Notes: generated by a model from the letters alone, not told the origin. DNA of 15,948 bases from GCA-2701705 sp964342155 (GCA_964342155.1 CAYFEQ010000017.1:1-15948); one strand, 5' to 3'; shown: positions 1-7,786, counted from the stretch's first letter. Made by a program: numbers and translations.

Positions 1-1320
1 TTTCTCCCCTTGTCGACCTTCAAAATTTCTATTTGATGTTGAAGCGCATCGTTCATAGGCCCCAAGCTTATCATCATTCATTCCTAAGCACATCGAACAA
101 CCAGGGTCTCTCCATTCAAATCCAGATTTAATAAAAATTTTATCTAAGCCTTCTTGCTCTGCTTGCGCTTTAACCTGTCCTGAGCCAGGGACAACAATAG
201 CTTGTTTTATATTTTTTGCAATTTTATTCTGTTTAATAATATTGGCGGCTAATCTTAAATCTTCTATTCTAGAATTCGTACATGAACCAATAAAAATCTT
301 ATCTAAATTTATTGAACTAATTTGTTGATTAGGCTTTAATCCCATATATTCAATTGCCCTATTGATAGACTCCTTTTCTCCTTTGTCTTTTACCGAATCA
401 GGGTCAGGCACTTTCCCATGGACTGAAGTTGTCATTTGTGGTGACGTGCCCCAAGTAACCTGCGGTTCTACCAACGAAGCATCAATATCTATTATTTTAT
501 CAAATTCTGATTCGTCATCACTTTTGAGTGTTTCCCAATACTTGACTGCTTTGTCTATATATTTATTTGCTGCAATAAGCTTTCTCTTTAATATGTACTC
601 AAAAGTCTTTTCATCAAATCCTATTATTCCTGATTTGGAACCAGCCTCTATACTCATATTGCAAATAGTCATCCTGCTCTCAATGCTTAATTCTCTAATA
701 CAAGACCCTGCATATTCTATTGTGTAGCCTGTTCCACCAGAAGTTCCAATCTGCCCTATGATATATAAAATCAGGTCTTTAGAAGTTATATGATCTTTTA
801 AGGTACCATTTATATTTATCTTCAAATTTTTTTCTTTTTTCATGTTAATGCACTGTGTTGCAAGTACATGCTCAACTTCGCTGGTTCCGATACCAAAAGA
901 CAATGCTGAAAGAGCTCCATGTGTCGATGTATGTGAATCACCGCATACCAAAGTCATTCCAGGTTGAGTAATCCCAAGTTCTGGCCCAATAATATGTACA
1001 ATTCCTTGTTTAATATCATTTAAATCAAAATAACTTATCTTATGTTTTTTGCAATTATTTATAAGCGTATCAACTTGAAGTTTAGATATTGGATCTTTTA
1101 TTCCAGACTTTCTATCTGCAGTTGGTACATTATGATCTGACACTGCATAAATTGAGTTTTTATTCCAAACTGCACGATTTTTTATTGAGAGCCCATCAAA
1201 TGCTTGCGGAGATGTGACTTCGTGGACAAGATGTCTATCAATATAAATCAATGATGTTCCATCATCATTTTTGATTATTTGATGATCATTCCAAATTTTA
1301 TCATATAAAGTTTGTTTCAT
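1..1320 (-). CDS. leuC: 3-isopropylmalate dehydratase large subunit LeuC (C-terminal end cut off by the window)
   Basis: LeuC is the large, iron-sulfur subunit of isopropylmalate isomerase. With LeuD it converts 2-isopropylmalate to 3-isopropylmalate in leucine synthesis in the cytoplasm. The frame is open from an ATG at 1320 to the window edge, giving 440 codons; family members have about 465, so some 25 residues are missing. It begins MKQTLYDKIW and carries the aconitase-family signatures. The three cysteines expected to bind the 4Fe-4S cluster are present: Cys347 in GSCTNSR, and Cys408 and Cys411 in PGCSMC. CASTSNRNFEGRQGE is the last stretch visible. The start lies 18 bases after the aroC stop with no clear Shine-Dalgarno, so it is probably cotranscribed with aroC. 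leuD could lie just beyond the edge, but this cannot be seen. Identification is secure; only the end is missing. Confidence 0.96.
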   Translation of the reverse strand, partial: MKQTLYDKIWNDHQIIKNDDGTSLIYIDRHLVHEVTSPQAFDGLSIKNRAVWNKNSIYAVSDHNVPTADRKSGIKDPISKLQVDTLINNCKKHKISYFDLNDIKQGIVHIIGPELGITQPGMTLVCGDSHTSTHGALSALSFGIGTSEVEHVLATQCINMKKEKNLKININGTLKDHITSKDLILYIIGQIGTSGGTGYTIEYAGSCIRELSIESRMTICNMSIEAGSKSGIIGFDEKTFEYILKRKLIAANKYIDKAVKYWETLKSDDESEFDKIIDIDASLVEPQVTWGTSPQMTTSVHGKVPDPDSVKDKGEKESINRAIEYMGLKPNQQISSINLDKIFIGSCTNSRIEDLRLAANIIKQNKIAKNIKQAIVVPGSGQVKAQAEQEGLDKIFIKSGFEWRDPGCSMCLGMNDDKLGAYERCASTSNRNFEGRQGEK

Positions 1321-1338
1321 TTATCGTAGACGAAATAA

Positions 1339-2397
1339 TTAATCAACTTGCGCTCTATGACGGAGTAATAAATCACAAAGAACCAATGCCATCATTGCTT
1401 CTGCAATTGGTGTAGCTCTTATACCTACACATGGGTCATGTCTTCCCTTGGTAGCTATAGTTGTTTTTTTATTCTTCGTTGTTATTGTCTCACCAGGAAT
1501 TAAAATGCTTGATGTTGGTTTAAGCGCCATTTTAACTACGATATCTTGTCCTGTTGAAATGCCACCTAAAGTACCACCAGCATGATTTGTTTTAAAACCT
1601 TTTGGTGTAATTTCGTCTCTACACTCAGATCCTTTTTTTGAAATCACATCAAAACCACTTCCAATCTCAACACCTTTAACAGCGTTGATAGACATCATTG
1701 ATGATGCTAATAATGCATCTAGTTTATCAAATACAGGGTTTCCTAAACCTGCAGGAACATTCTTAGCGATTACCGTAACTTCCGCGCCTATAGAGTCACC
1801 ACTCTTTCTTATTTTATTAATGTAGTTCTCAAGTATTGGCACCATCTTTTTATCTGGAAAGAAGAATGGGTTTTTTTCAATATCTTTATAATTAATTTTA
1901 TTTGCCTCATGTTCACCTATCCTTGAAACATATCCGAAAATATTAACTTTGGAATGCTCTTTAAGGTATTTTTTAGCAATAGCTCCTCCAGCTACTCTAG
2001 CAACCGTCTCTCTCGCAGATGATCTACCGGCACCTCTATAATCTCTAAAACCATATTTTTTTGTATATGCATAGTCAGCATGTCCAGGTCTAAATTTCTC
2101 CTTAATTTCTTTATAATCTTTTGGTCGCTGATCTTCATTAGCTATTAATAAACAAATAGGCGTACCTGTCGTTTTCCCTTCAAAGACACCTGATAATATC
2201 TCAACCTTATCGCTTTCTTTTCTTTGAGAAGTATATTTTGATTTTCCTGGTTTCCTTCTATCCAAATCTTTCTGTATGTCAGATTCATCAATTTTTAAGC
2301 CTGGAGGACAACCATCTATCACACAGCCAAGCGCCTTCCCATGGCTCTCGCCAAATGAAGTGAGACAAAATATTTTTCCAAATGTGTTACCAGACAT
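1339..2397 (-). CDS. aroC: Chorismate synthase AroC
   Basis: AroC catalyses the last step of the shikimate pathway, removing phosphate from 5-enolpyruvylshikimate-3-phosphate to give chorismate, the precursor of aromatic amino acids, folate and quinones. The enzyme uses reduced FMN. The protein has 352 residues, close to the usual length of about 360. Family signatures are visible in order: GESHG at residues 16-20, RPGHAD, YRGAGRSSARET, GGISTGQ and GRHDPC near the C-terminus. The start MSGNTFGKIF matches the typical N-terminus. The five bases before the ATG give no clear Shine-Dalgarno. A possible promoter lies at 2467-2495. leuC follows 18 bases downstream, so the two amino-acid biosynthesis genes probably share a transcript. 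No leader peptide or attenuator rich in leucine or aromatic codons was seen. Confidence 0.97.
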   Translation of the reverse strand: MSGNTFGKIFCLTSFGESHGKALGCVIDGCPPGLKIDESDIQKDLDRRKPGKSKYTSQRKESDKVEILSGVFEGKTTGTPICLLIANEDQRPKDYKEIKEKFRPGHADYAYTKKYGFRDYRGAGRSSARETVARVAGGAIAKKYLKEHSKVNIFGYVSRIGEHEANKINYKDIEKNPFFFPDKKMVPILENYINKIRKSGDSIGAEVTVIAKNVPAGLGNPVFDKLDALLASSMMSINAVKGVEIGSGFDVISKKGSECRDEITPKGFKTNHAGGTLGGISTGQDIVVKMALKPTSSILIPGETITTKNKKTTIATKGRHDPCVGIRATPIAEAMMALVLCDLLLRHRAQVD

Positions 2398-2466
2398 AAT
2401 TAGGGCTGCTGTTTAAGAATGAAATAATTAGCAAAAGCTCAATAAATATCATATATTTAATCTACT

Positions 2467-2495
2467 ATTATATAGTATAAAGCTGAATTTTTAAA
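2467..2495 (-). promoter_or_regulatory. Possible promoter for aroC-leuC
   Basis: Reading the minus strand, a perfect TATAAT (plus coordinates 2467-2472) lies 17 bases after TTTAAA (2490-2495), which matches the -35 consensus at four of six bases. Transcription would begin about 60 bases before the aroC ATG. The 112-base region between the divergent aroC and SCO1 genes is very AT-rich. Plus-strand TATAGT and TATAAA also occur at 2471-2481 and could serve the SCO1-psd pair, but without a good -35. In such AT-rich DNA chance matches are common. Confidence 0.3.
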
Positions 2496-2509
2496 ATTAT
2501 TGGATATTT

Positions 2510-3109
2510 ATGAAAAATTTCTATTTGTTTTTGGGTCTGTTAGCCATTATTGTGATTGGACTAGCATTTAATGAGCCAAAAGAACAACAAGCTTTGACAG
2601 AACTTAAGCCTAATAAATTATTCTTCAATGAGGAGTTGTCAGCTCAATCAACAATTCATGGCACTTTTGGACAAAAGCATTTCTTAAATAAAGTTAGCTT
2701 AATATTTTTTGGCTATACAAGATGTCCTGACTTTTGTCCAGATACCTTGGCAAAACTTAGTAGAATACATACGTCTTTAAAAAATAATAATCAAGATAAT
2801 TTTGACAAGCTACAAATCGTTTTTATATCAGTAGATACTGAAAATGATGATATTGTAACTGTTAAAAAATATATACAATTCTTTAATAATGATTTTATCG
2901 GCGTAACATTAAGCCCAAATGATCTAAAAACTCTGACTAAATCTATTGGTGTATATTATGAAAAAATCTCATCTAGTCATAATATAGATTTTTATGAGCA
3001 TACTGGTACAGTTTTTTTAGTAAACCAATCAGGTAAGCTTTTTGGCATCTTTACACCGCCCTTTGATTTATCCAAGCTAGAAAATGAAATTTCTAATTTT
3101 TTAAACTAA
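2510..3109 (+). CDS. SCO1/SenC family copper chaperone
   Basis: This is a membrane-anchored thioredoxin-fold protein of the SCO1/SenC/PrrC family. These proteins bind copper and help assemble the CuA site of cytochrome c oxidase, or act as redox sensors. The 199-residue protein has a single N-terminal hydrophobic segment (about residues 4-20) that would anchor it with the rest in the periplasm. The copper motif CPDFCP is present with Cys72 and Cys76, after FFGYTR. The third ligand, a histidine, is His164 in HTGTVFLV. All three expected ligands are therefore intact. A weak TGGA precedes the ATG by about seven bases. psd starts three bases after the stop, so the two are likely cotranscribed although their functions are not obviously linked. 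No oxidase gene is in the window to confirm the client. Confidence 0.92.
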   Translation: MKNFYLFLGLLAIIVIGLAFNEPKEQQALTELKPNKLFFNEELSAQSTIHGTFGQKHFLNKVSLIFFGYTRCPDFCPDTLAKLSRIHTSLKNNNQDNFDKLQIVFISVDTENDDIVTVKKYIQFFNNDFIGVTLSPNDLKTLTKSIGVYYEKISSSHNIDFYEHTGTVFLVNQSGKLFGIFTPPFDLSKLENEISNFLN

Positions 3110-3112
3110 TCT

Positions 3113-3967
3113 ATGAATAATATATTTGATTATTTAAAAGCTTATTGGTTATTTTTTATTCCACATCATCTATTTTCAAGATTTACCTATTTAATTACCC
3201 GGACAAAACATCCTTTAAAAAATTTCCTTATAAAAATCTACATTAAAATTTTTAAAGTAAATATGTCTGAATGTATCTTATCTAAACCCGATGACTATGA
3301 GACTTTTTGTGATTTTTTTACAAGAAGGTTAAAAAAGGGTGTCCATAAAATAGATGGAAAAAAAGATTCTATTGTATCTTCTTGTGATGGAAAAATTCTT
3401 GAATTTGGAAAAATAGAGGACGATACGATTGTTCAGGTTAAAGGTAAAACAATAAATATTAATTCGTTGTTAGATAATCATGAAAAGTCTTCAATATATG
3501 AAAATGGGTCATACGTTACAATATATCTTGGGCCAAAGGATTATCATCGTGTGCATATGCCATTAGATGGAAGATTAATAAAAACTATGCATGTTCCTGG
3601 AAGATTATATAGTGTGACAACTCATGCTGTTAAAGTGATTAATAATCTTTATTTAAAAAATGAAAGGTTAGTGTGTAATTTTGAAAAAGATCAACTTACA
3701 TTTTCTGTAATATTAATTGGAGCAATAAACGTCTCCTCTATAGAAGTAGCATGGAAAGGTGAATCCTCACCACCTATGCCTAAGAAAACTATCTCTACCG
3801 ATTACCATAAAAAAAGAATAAGTCTAAAAAAAGGAGAAGAATTAGGGATGTTTAAAACAGGGTCAACTGTCATTTTATTATTTAATAAGAATGCAAAACT
3901 ATCTAACGATTTAAAAAAAGGAAAGAGCGTAAGGGTTGGATCTCAAATAGCAAAAAATACTTCTTAA
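3113..3967 (+). CDS. psd: Phosphatidylserine decarboxylase proenzyme
   Basis: Psd makes phosphatidylethanolamine, the main zwitterionic membrane lipid, by decarboxylating phosphatidylserine at the inner membrane. It is made as a proenzyme that cuts itself into alpha and beta chains, leaving a pyruvoyl group. The 284-residue protein has the residues needed. Asp92 lies in SCDGKIL, and the YHRVHMP motif spans 144-150, with His148 matching the catalytic histidine of E. coli. The cleavage site is Gly250-Ser251 in FKTGSTVI; most bacterial enzymes read LGST there, so the residue two before the cleavage Gly differs. The N-terminal 30 residues are hydrophobic and aromatic, fitting peripheral membrane contact. 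The ATG lies three bases after the SCO1 stop with no Shine-Dalgarno, suggesting translational coupling. The stop overlaps the convergent tsaB stop. Confidence 0.96.
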   Translation: MNNIFDYLKAYWLFFIPHHLFSRFTYLITRTKHPLKNFLIKIYIKIFKVNMSECILSKPDDYETFCDFFTRRLKKGVHKIDGKKDSIVSSCDGKILEFGKIEDDTIVQVKGKTININSLLDNHEKSSIYENGSYVTIYLGPKDYHRVHMPLDGRLIKTMHVPGRLYSVTTHAVKVINNLYLKNERLVCNFEKDQLTFSVILIGAINVSSIEVAWKGESSPPMPKKTISTDYHKKRISLKKGEELGMFKTGSTVILLFNKNAKLSNDLKKGKSVRVGSQIAKNTS

Positions 3968-4632
3968 TCAAACAAATCATGGCTTACATATTCGGGTAAG
4001 GTGTCTTTATAATCAAATTTCTTATTTATTTCTTCATTAGAAAGAACAAAATCAATGATTTTTTTTGAGTTACCCTCTTCTTTAATATTTATTTTATCAA
4101 CAAATTTATCAATTAATGGATTAAGACCGGATTCATAATCATCCCAACAATCAGAAATTCCGTGCCATTTACAATTGCTATCAAATTTTATTTCAGCAAA
4201 ATTAGATATATGATTACCGCTAACCGGTTTAAAGGAATTTTCATTAATTTTATATACTGCCCAAAAAATTTTTTGACTATACGCTTTTTTAATACAAATT
4301 ATTTCTGAATGTTTAACTCTTTTAAAATAATCAAATGCCATGATAGTAAGTGAAGAAACTCCAAAAACTGGTATTTGCCAGGCATAACCAATTGCTTGCG
4401 TAACAGAAGAAGCAATTCTTGTTCCTGTAAAGCTTGCTGGTCCTTTGTTAAAGGTTATGGCAGTTAAATCCTTACAGTTAATGTTATGTTTTCTCAAAAT
4501 TTTATCAATCATTGAAAGTATAATCTGGCTTGCACGGATTTCTTGTTTATTTTCTAGACTATCAACATCATCATTTATCTTTAAAGAAACTGAAACCTTA
4601 TCAGTGGAAGTATCAATTGATAATATATTCAT
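3964..4632 (-). CDS. tsaB: tRNA threonylcarbamoyladenosine biosynthesis protein TsaB
   Basis: TsaB is the non-catalytic partner that dimerises with TsaD and, with TsaE, transfers threonylcarbamoyl to A37 of tRNAs reading ANN codons. The 222-residue protein starts MNILSIDTST, the typical ASKHA-fold beginning, and has the hallmark FNKGPASFTGTRIASS at residues 61-76, followed by IPVFGVSSLTIMA. Length is near the family's usual 230. The histidine often seen around residue 34 is replaced (RASQIIL), which fits a TsaB rather than a metal-binding TsaD. It is monocistronic here: it faces psd at its 3' end with a four-base overlap and is divergent from the tRNA at its 5' end, with 51 bases between. Confidence 0.93.
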   Translation of the reverse strand: MNILSIDTSTDKVSVSLKINDDVDSLENKQEIRASQIILSMIDKILRKHNINCKDLTAITFNKGPASFTGTRIASSVTQAIGYAWQIPVFGVSSLTIMAFDYFKRVKHSEIICIKKAYSQKIFWAVYKINENSFKPVSGNHISNFAEIKFDSNCKWHGISDCWDDYESGLNPLIDKFVDKINIKEEGNSKKIIDFVLSNEEINKKFDYKDTLPEYVSHDLFD

Positions 4633-4683
4633 AAATAGACATAGTACATTAAGATTTTTTTATATACAATTTTATACAATAAT

Positions 4684-4756
4684 CTCCCCGTAGTTAAATT
4701 GGATATAACGAGACCCTCCTAAGGTTTAGTTCCTGGTTCGATTCCGGGCGGGGAGG
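4684..4756 (+). tRNA. argW: tRNA-Arg (anticodon CCU)
   Basis: This folds as a full cloverleaf. The acceptor stem has seven pairs (4684-4690 with 4749-4755). The D stem is GTTA/TAAC around the loop AATTGGATA, and the anticodon stem is AGACC/GGTTT. The anticodon loop is CTCCTAA with CCT at 4718-4720, and the T arm has loop TTCGATT. It reads the AGG arginine codon. The D arm, anticodon loop and T loop closely resemble E. coli tRNA-Arg(CCU), argW. The discriminator base is G at 4756 and is followed by TAT, so the terminal CCA is not encoded and must be added by a nucleotidyltransferase. The first pair is C1-G72, where E. coli has G1-C72. The next gene, on the opposite strand, ends only four bases beyond. 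Confidence 0.95.
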
Positions 4757-4760
4757 TATG

Positions 4761-5318
4761 TCAAATCTTATCAGAATTATTCTTATCTATGAGTTGTTGT
4801 TCTTTGGGAGTTAGAGGTCTACCCCAAATCATTGGAGTGGTAGCCATAGCAATATCACTATATTTCTCTAGCCTTTTGCATATAGTGGATTCTTCCATAT
4901 TATTTTTACTTGCATAAAGTGTAATTGCATTATCTTTGAGCATTCCCTCTTCAGTTATTAATTTAAATATTTCTAAACAAGTCATGACACTTTCATATTC
5001 TTTATTACTAAGTCCTCTTGGCCTAGTGTTTGTGTCTTTTATTTTATCTTTAGTAATAGATTCACCAATAAACGCTGATACATTTGGAGGTATATCTTTA
5101 GGAAACTCTTTACACATCAATGAAAAGATATTGAACAACATATCCATTATTTCATTTCTGCGTATAATCTTTCCCGACCTCGTTGTAAAACTATCAGTTC
5201 CAGCTTTATCAAGTTCTTCAATATTACCTATTAACTGAAGAGTCATTTGTTGCCATATGTCTTTGGTATCATCTTTACTTAATTTTTCTTCTTTATCTTT
5301 TTCTGACAACACAAACAC
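4761..5318 (-). CDS. Hypothetical protein with a possible helix-turn-helix
   Basis: I do not recognise this family. The predicted product is 185 residues, soluble, rich in charged residues and without signal peptide or membrane segment. Residues 1-20 are very acidic and lysine-rich. A mainly helical middle (about 53-72) is followed by a loop and a segment around 131-153 (YASKNNMEESTICKRLEKY) whose spacing resembles a helix-turn-helix. The C-terminus carries WGRPLTPKEQQ. The start is uncertain. The GTG at 5318 is used here, but the AGG inside TAGGTG sits about six bases before a second GTG at 5312, which would remove two residues. It follows the alcohol dehydrogenase by eight bases and is probably cotranscribed with it. 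Its stop lies four bases from the 3' end of the tRNA on the other strand. DNA binding is only a guess. Confidence 0.75.
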   Translation of the reverse strand: MFVLSEKDKEEKLSKDDTKDIWQQMTLQLIGNIEELDKAGTDSFTTRSGKIIRRNEIMDMLFNIFSLMCKEFPKDIPPNVSAFIGESITKDKIKDTNTRPRGLSNKEYESVMTCLEIFKLITEEGMLKDNAITLYASKNNMEESTICKRLEKYSDIAMATTPMIWGRPLTPKEQQLIDKNNSDKI

Positions 5319-5326
5319 CTAGCTTT

Positions 5327-6334
5327 TTATATTGCCCTAGATAAAACTGCGCGATATCTAATTTTATTCTCTTTAACTTTTTTTATAGCTTTATTAACAT
5401 CAGAAAATGAAAACTGTTCTATCATAGGTTTAATATTTTTATCAGCAGCAATTTTAAGCATTTCCCTCATCATCTTCCGACTACCCCCAGGGTTTCCAGA
5501 TATTTTAATTCTTTTATTTATTAAACTAAATGCATAAATACTAACTGGTTTTGGAGGGATTCCAACAAAACAGATGTTTCCATCAACATCTAAGGTATCA
5601 GCGAGGGCTGTCCAATCAAGATCAGCATGAGCAGTTACAAGAATAAAATCAAATTTATTTTGTAATTTTGATAAACCTTTATAATCAACAACAGAATTTG
5701 CACCAAACTTTTTAGCTTCAGTTTTTTTATTTGTAGATGATGTTACTGCGGTTACATGATAACCCATAGCCTTTCCATACTGAATTGCTAGATGACCTAA
5801 TCCACCAATGCCAATTACAGCAACTCTATCTTTAAATTTAACATTGAATCCTCTGAAGGCTCCATGCACAGTCCATCCCGCACACATAAGTGGTGCCGCA
5901 TGTTCTGATTTTAATTTTGTAGGTATTGGATATACAACACTATTATCAACCTTAACAAAATCAGCAAATCCTCCATTCCTTCCAATTGCAGTCATTTCCG
6001 AAGCAGAGCACATATTATCTCTATCTGTCCTACAATATGTACATTTTCCACATACTTTTGAAAACCACCCAACGCCAACGCGTTGGCCAATTTTTAAATT
6101 TTTAACCTGAGAACCTTTTTGTGTAACAGACCCAACAATCTCATGGCCTGGAATAAAAGGATAATTTGAAATCCCCCAATCATTGTCAATCAAATGAATA
6201 TCGCTGTAGCATACACCACAATGACTAATTTCAACGACAACATCTTTTGGGGCTAATTTATTTAGCTGATAACTATGAGGTTGAAGTTGAGATTTAGCTT
6301 TTTTTGGCCCATACCCATTTACAATATTATCCAT
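5327..6334 (-). CDS. Zinc-dependent NAD(P)H alcohol dehydrogenase, cinnamyl-alcohol/YahK-like
   Basis: This is a medium-chain zinc alcohol dehydrogenase, probably reducing aldehydes with NADPH in the cytoplasm. The closest subfamily by pattern is the cinnamyl alcohol dehydrogenase group, which includes E. coli YahK. The catalytic zinc ligands are Cys39 (SHCGVCYSD), His64 with Glu65 (PGHEIVG) and Cys151. The structural zinc has four cysteines: 95, 98, 101 and 109. The dinucleotide loop GIGGLGH is at 175-181, and the following strand ends AVTSSTNKK, a serine- and lysine-rich end that favours NADPH. At 335 residues it is close to the usual 340-350. AGGA about six bases before the ATG is one of the best ribosome binding sites in the window. 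The true substrate cannot be told from sequence. It is followed by the unknown 185-residue gene. Confidence 0.93.
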   Translation of the reverse strand: MDNIVNGYGPKKAKSQLQPHSYQLNKLAPKDVVVEISHCGVCYSDIHLIDNDWGISNYPFIPGHEIVGSVTQKGSQVKNLKIGQRVGVGWFSKVCGKCTYCRTDRDNMCSASEMTAIGRNGGFADFVKVDNSVVYPIPTKLKSEHAAPLMCAGWTVHGAFRGFNVKFKDRVAVIGIGGLGHLAIQYGKAMGYHVTAVTSSTNKKTEAKKFGANSVVDYKGLSKLQNKFDFILVTAHADLDWTALADTLDVDGNICFVGIPPKPVSIYAFSLINKRIKISGNPGGSRKMMREMLKIAADKNIKPMIEQFSFSDVNKAIKKVKENKIRYRAVLSRAI

Positions 6335-6415
6335 AAAATATCCTATTCATATATGTTTGAGTATAGATTACAAGATATTAAATTCATATAGTAAGATTTT
6401 TGATATTATTAAGAA

Positions 6416-6778
6416 ATGTATGAAATGGCAGCAAATCTAGTATTAATTATTCATTTTGCTTTTATTCTGTTTGTTACGCTTGGAGCATTTTTATTTTTTG
6501 CTTCAACAAAGATTATGTTTATACATTTCCCTGCCCTAATTTGGGGGTCTTACATTATGTTTACACATTCTGCATGCCCTCTTACTCATCTTGAAAATTG
6601 GTTTTTACACAAAGCTAATCTGGCAACGTATTCTGACGGTTTTATCCAACACTATATAATGCCAATTGTATATCCAGTAAATCTAACTAATGATTTACAA
6701 ATATATCTAGGCACAATACTAATAGCCTTAAATGCATTGGTTTATGGGTTTATACTTAATAGAAAAAGGAGTAATTAA
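6416..6778 (+). CDS. DUF2784 family membrane protein
   Basis: This is a small inner-membrane protein of 120 residues matching the DUF2784 pattern; its function is unknown. Hydrophobic helices lie at about 5-29, 32-52 and 94-114. Conserved family features are visible: His13 in the first helix (IIHFAFILFV), the CPLTHLENW motif at 54-62, and GFIQHYIMPIVYP at 75-87 between helices two and three. The first ATG is used; another at 6425 would shorten it by three residues. There is no strong Shine-Dalgarno. A TATTAT at 6404-6409 lies six bases before the ATG and could be a -10 box for a leaderless message. It is divergent from the alcohol dehydrogenase (81 bases between) and is followed nine bases later by the membrane hydrolase, suggesting an operon. 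Confidence 0.85.
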   Translation: MYEMAANLVLIIHFAFILFVTLGAFLFFASTKIMFIHFPALIWGSYIMFTHSACPLTHLENWFLHKANLATYSDGFIQHYIMPIVYPVNLTNDLQIYLGTILIALNALVYGFILNRKRSN

Positions 6779-6787
6779 AACAAATAC

Positions 6788-7786
6788 ATGGATCCACTAT
6801 CTCAAGGAGTTGTCGGAGCAGTAGTAGCACAACAACCTGCTAAACATAAACATTATATAATTGCTACATTGCTAGGTTTTTTTTCTGGATTAGCTCCAGA
6901 TTTAGATATATTGATAAAGTCTTCACACGACCCATTATTGTCTTTAGAGTTTCATAGACAATTTACACACTCAGTGTTTTTCATACCAATTGGAGGTATT
7001 ATTTGCGCGACCTTCTTTTATTACTTATTTTTAAGAAATGCATCAATTACATTTAGGCAAACTTTGTTTTATTGTACTTTAGGATATGCAACACATGGGT
7101 TTCTGGATTCCTTCACTTCCTATGGCACACAGCAATTTTGGCCTCTAACTGATTATCGTGTTGCCTGGAATACCATCTCTGTTATAGATCCATTGTTCAC
7201 TGCACCTTTATTAATTTTAGTTGTTCTTGCTGTAATCAAAAAAAATAAACTTATTTCATACTCTGCCCTATCTTGGGTTTTTCTTTATAGTATTTTTGGA
7301 TTTATACAAAAAGATAGAGCTGAATTTATGGCTCTAGATTTAGCATTAAGCAGAGGTCACACTCCATCACATGTTTTAGCTAAACCAAGTTTTGGCAATT
7401 TAATATTATGGAAAACTATATATACAACTGAATCACAATATCATGTTGATGCAATTAGGTTATCTTTCAAAAAGAAAGTTATACCGGGAACTAAAATTGA
7501 TAAGCTAAATCTTCAAAAATCCTTTCCTTGGTTGGATGTTAATTCTCAACAAGCTAAAGATATAGAGCGTTTCAGATGGTTTTCAAACGGGTATCTCTCA
7601 TTATCTCCAAATTTTCCAAATCGGATAATAGATGTACGCTACTCAATGTTTCCAAATGATGTAAATGCACTGTGGGGTATTGAATTAGACCCTGAGGCTA
7701 ATGAAGAAGATCACGTTAAACGTGTTTTCAACCGAAGAAATCATATTGATGTTTACTTAAAACTTTTAAATATGATTGCTGAATAA
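6788..7786 (+). CDS. Membrane-bound metal-dependent hydrolase, YdjM/DUF457-like
   Basis: This is an integral membrane protein of the family annotated as LexA-binding, inner-membrane-associated putative hydrolase (YdjM, DUF457). The 332-residue product begins MDPLSQGVVGAVVA, the usual start of the family. It has the likely metal-binding residues in APDLD (36-40), HRQFTHS (56-62) and HGFLDSFTSYGTQ (103-115), then SVIDPLFT (131-138). Membrane helices are at about 24-34, 62-82, 93-107, 137-151 and 156-173. The last 150 residues form a soluble domain with many aromatic residues that I cannot assign. The enzymatic reaction of the family is not established. An AGGAG at 6767-6771 lies 16 bases from the ATG, too far for a normal ribosome site, so the start may depend on coupling to the preceding gene. 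Confidence 0.85.
   Translation: MDPLSQGVVGAVVAQQPAKHKHYIIATLLGFFSGLAPDLDILIKSSHDPLLSLEFHRQFTHSVFFIPIGGIICATFFYYLFLRNASITFRQTLFYCTLGYATHGFLDSFTSYGTQQFWPLTDYRVAWNTISVIDPLFTAPLLILVVLAVIKKNKLISYSALSWVFLYSIFGFIQKDRAEFMALDLALSRGHTPSHVLAKPSFGNLILWKTIYTTESQYHVDAIRLSFKKKVIPGTKIDKLNLQKSFPWLDVNSQQAKDIERFRWFSNGYLSLSPNFPNRIIDVRYSMFPNDVNALWGIELDPEANEEDHVKRVFNRRNHIDVYLKLLNMIAE

Noticed and set aside
362..727. Open plus-strand frame of 121 codons.
   Set aside because: It lies antisense within leuC, whose protein is clearly conserved through this stretch. The frame has no family match.
4633..4683. Promoter for tRNA-Arg (TAGACA at 4636-4641 with TATATA at 4661-4666).
   Set aside because: The spacing is 19 bases, the -10 match is poor, and several other AT boxes in the same 51 bases fit equally well.
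4684..5318. Prophage or genomic island integrated at the tRNA-Arg gene.
   Set aside because: There is no integrase, no second copy of the tRNA 3' end and no phage gene in the window. The genes on both sides are ordinary chromosomal genes.
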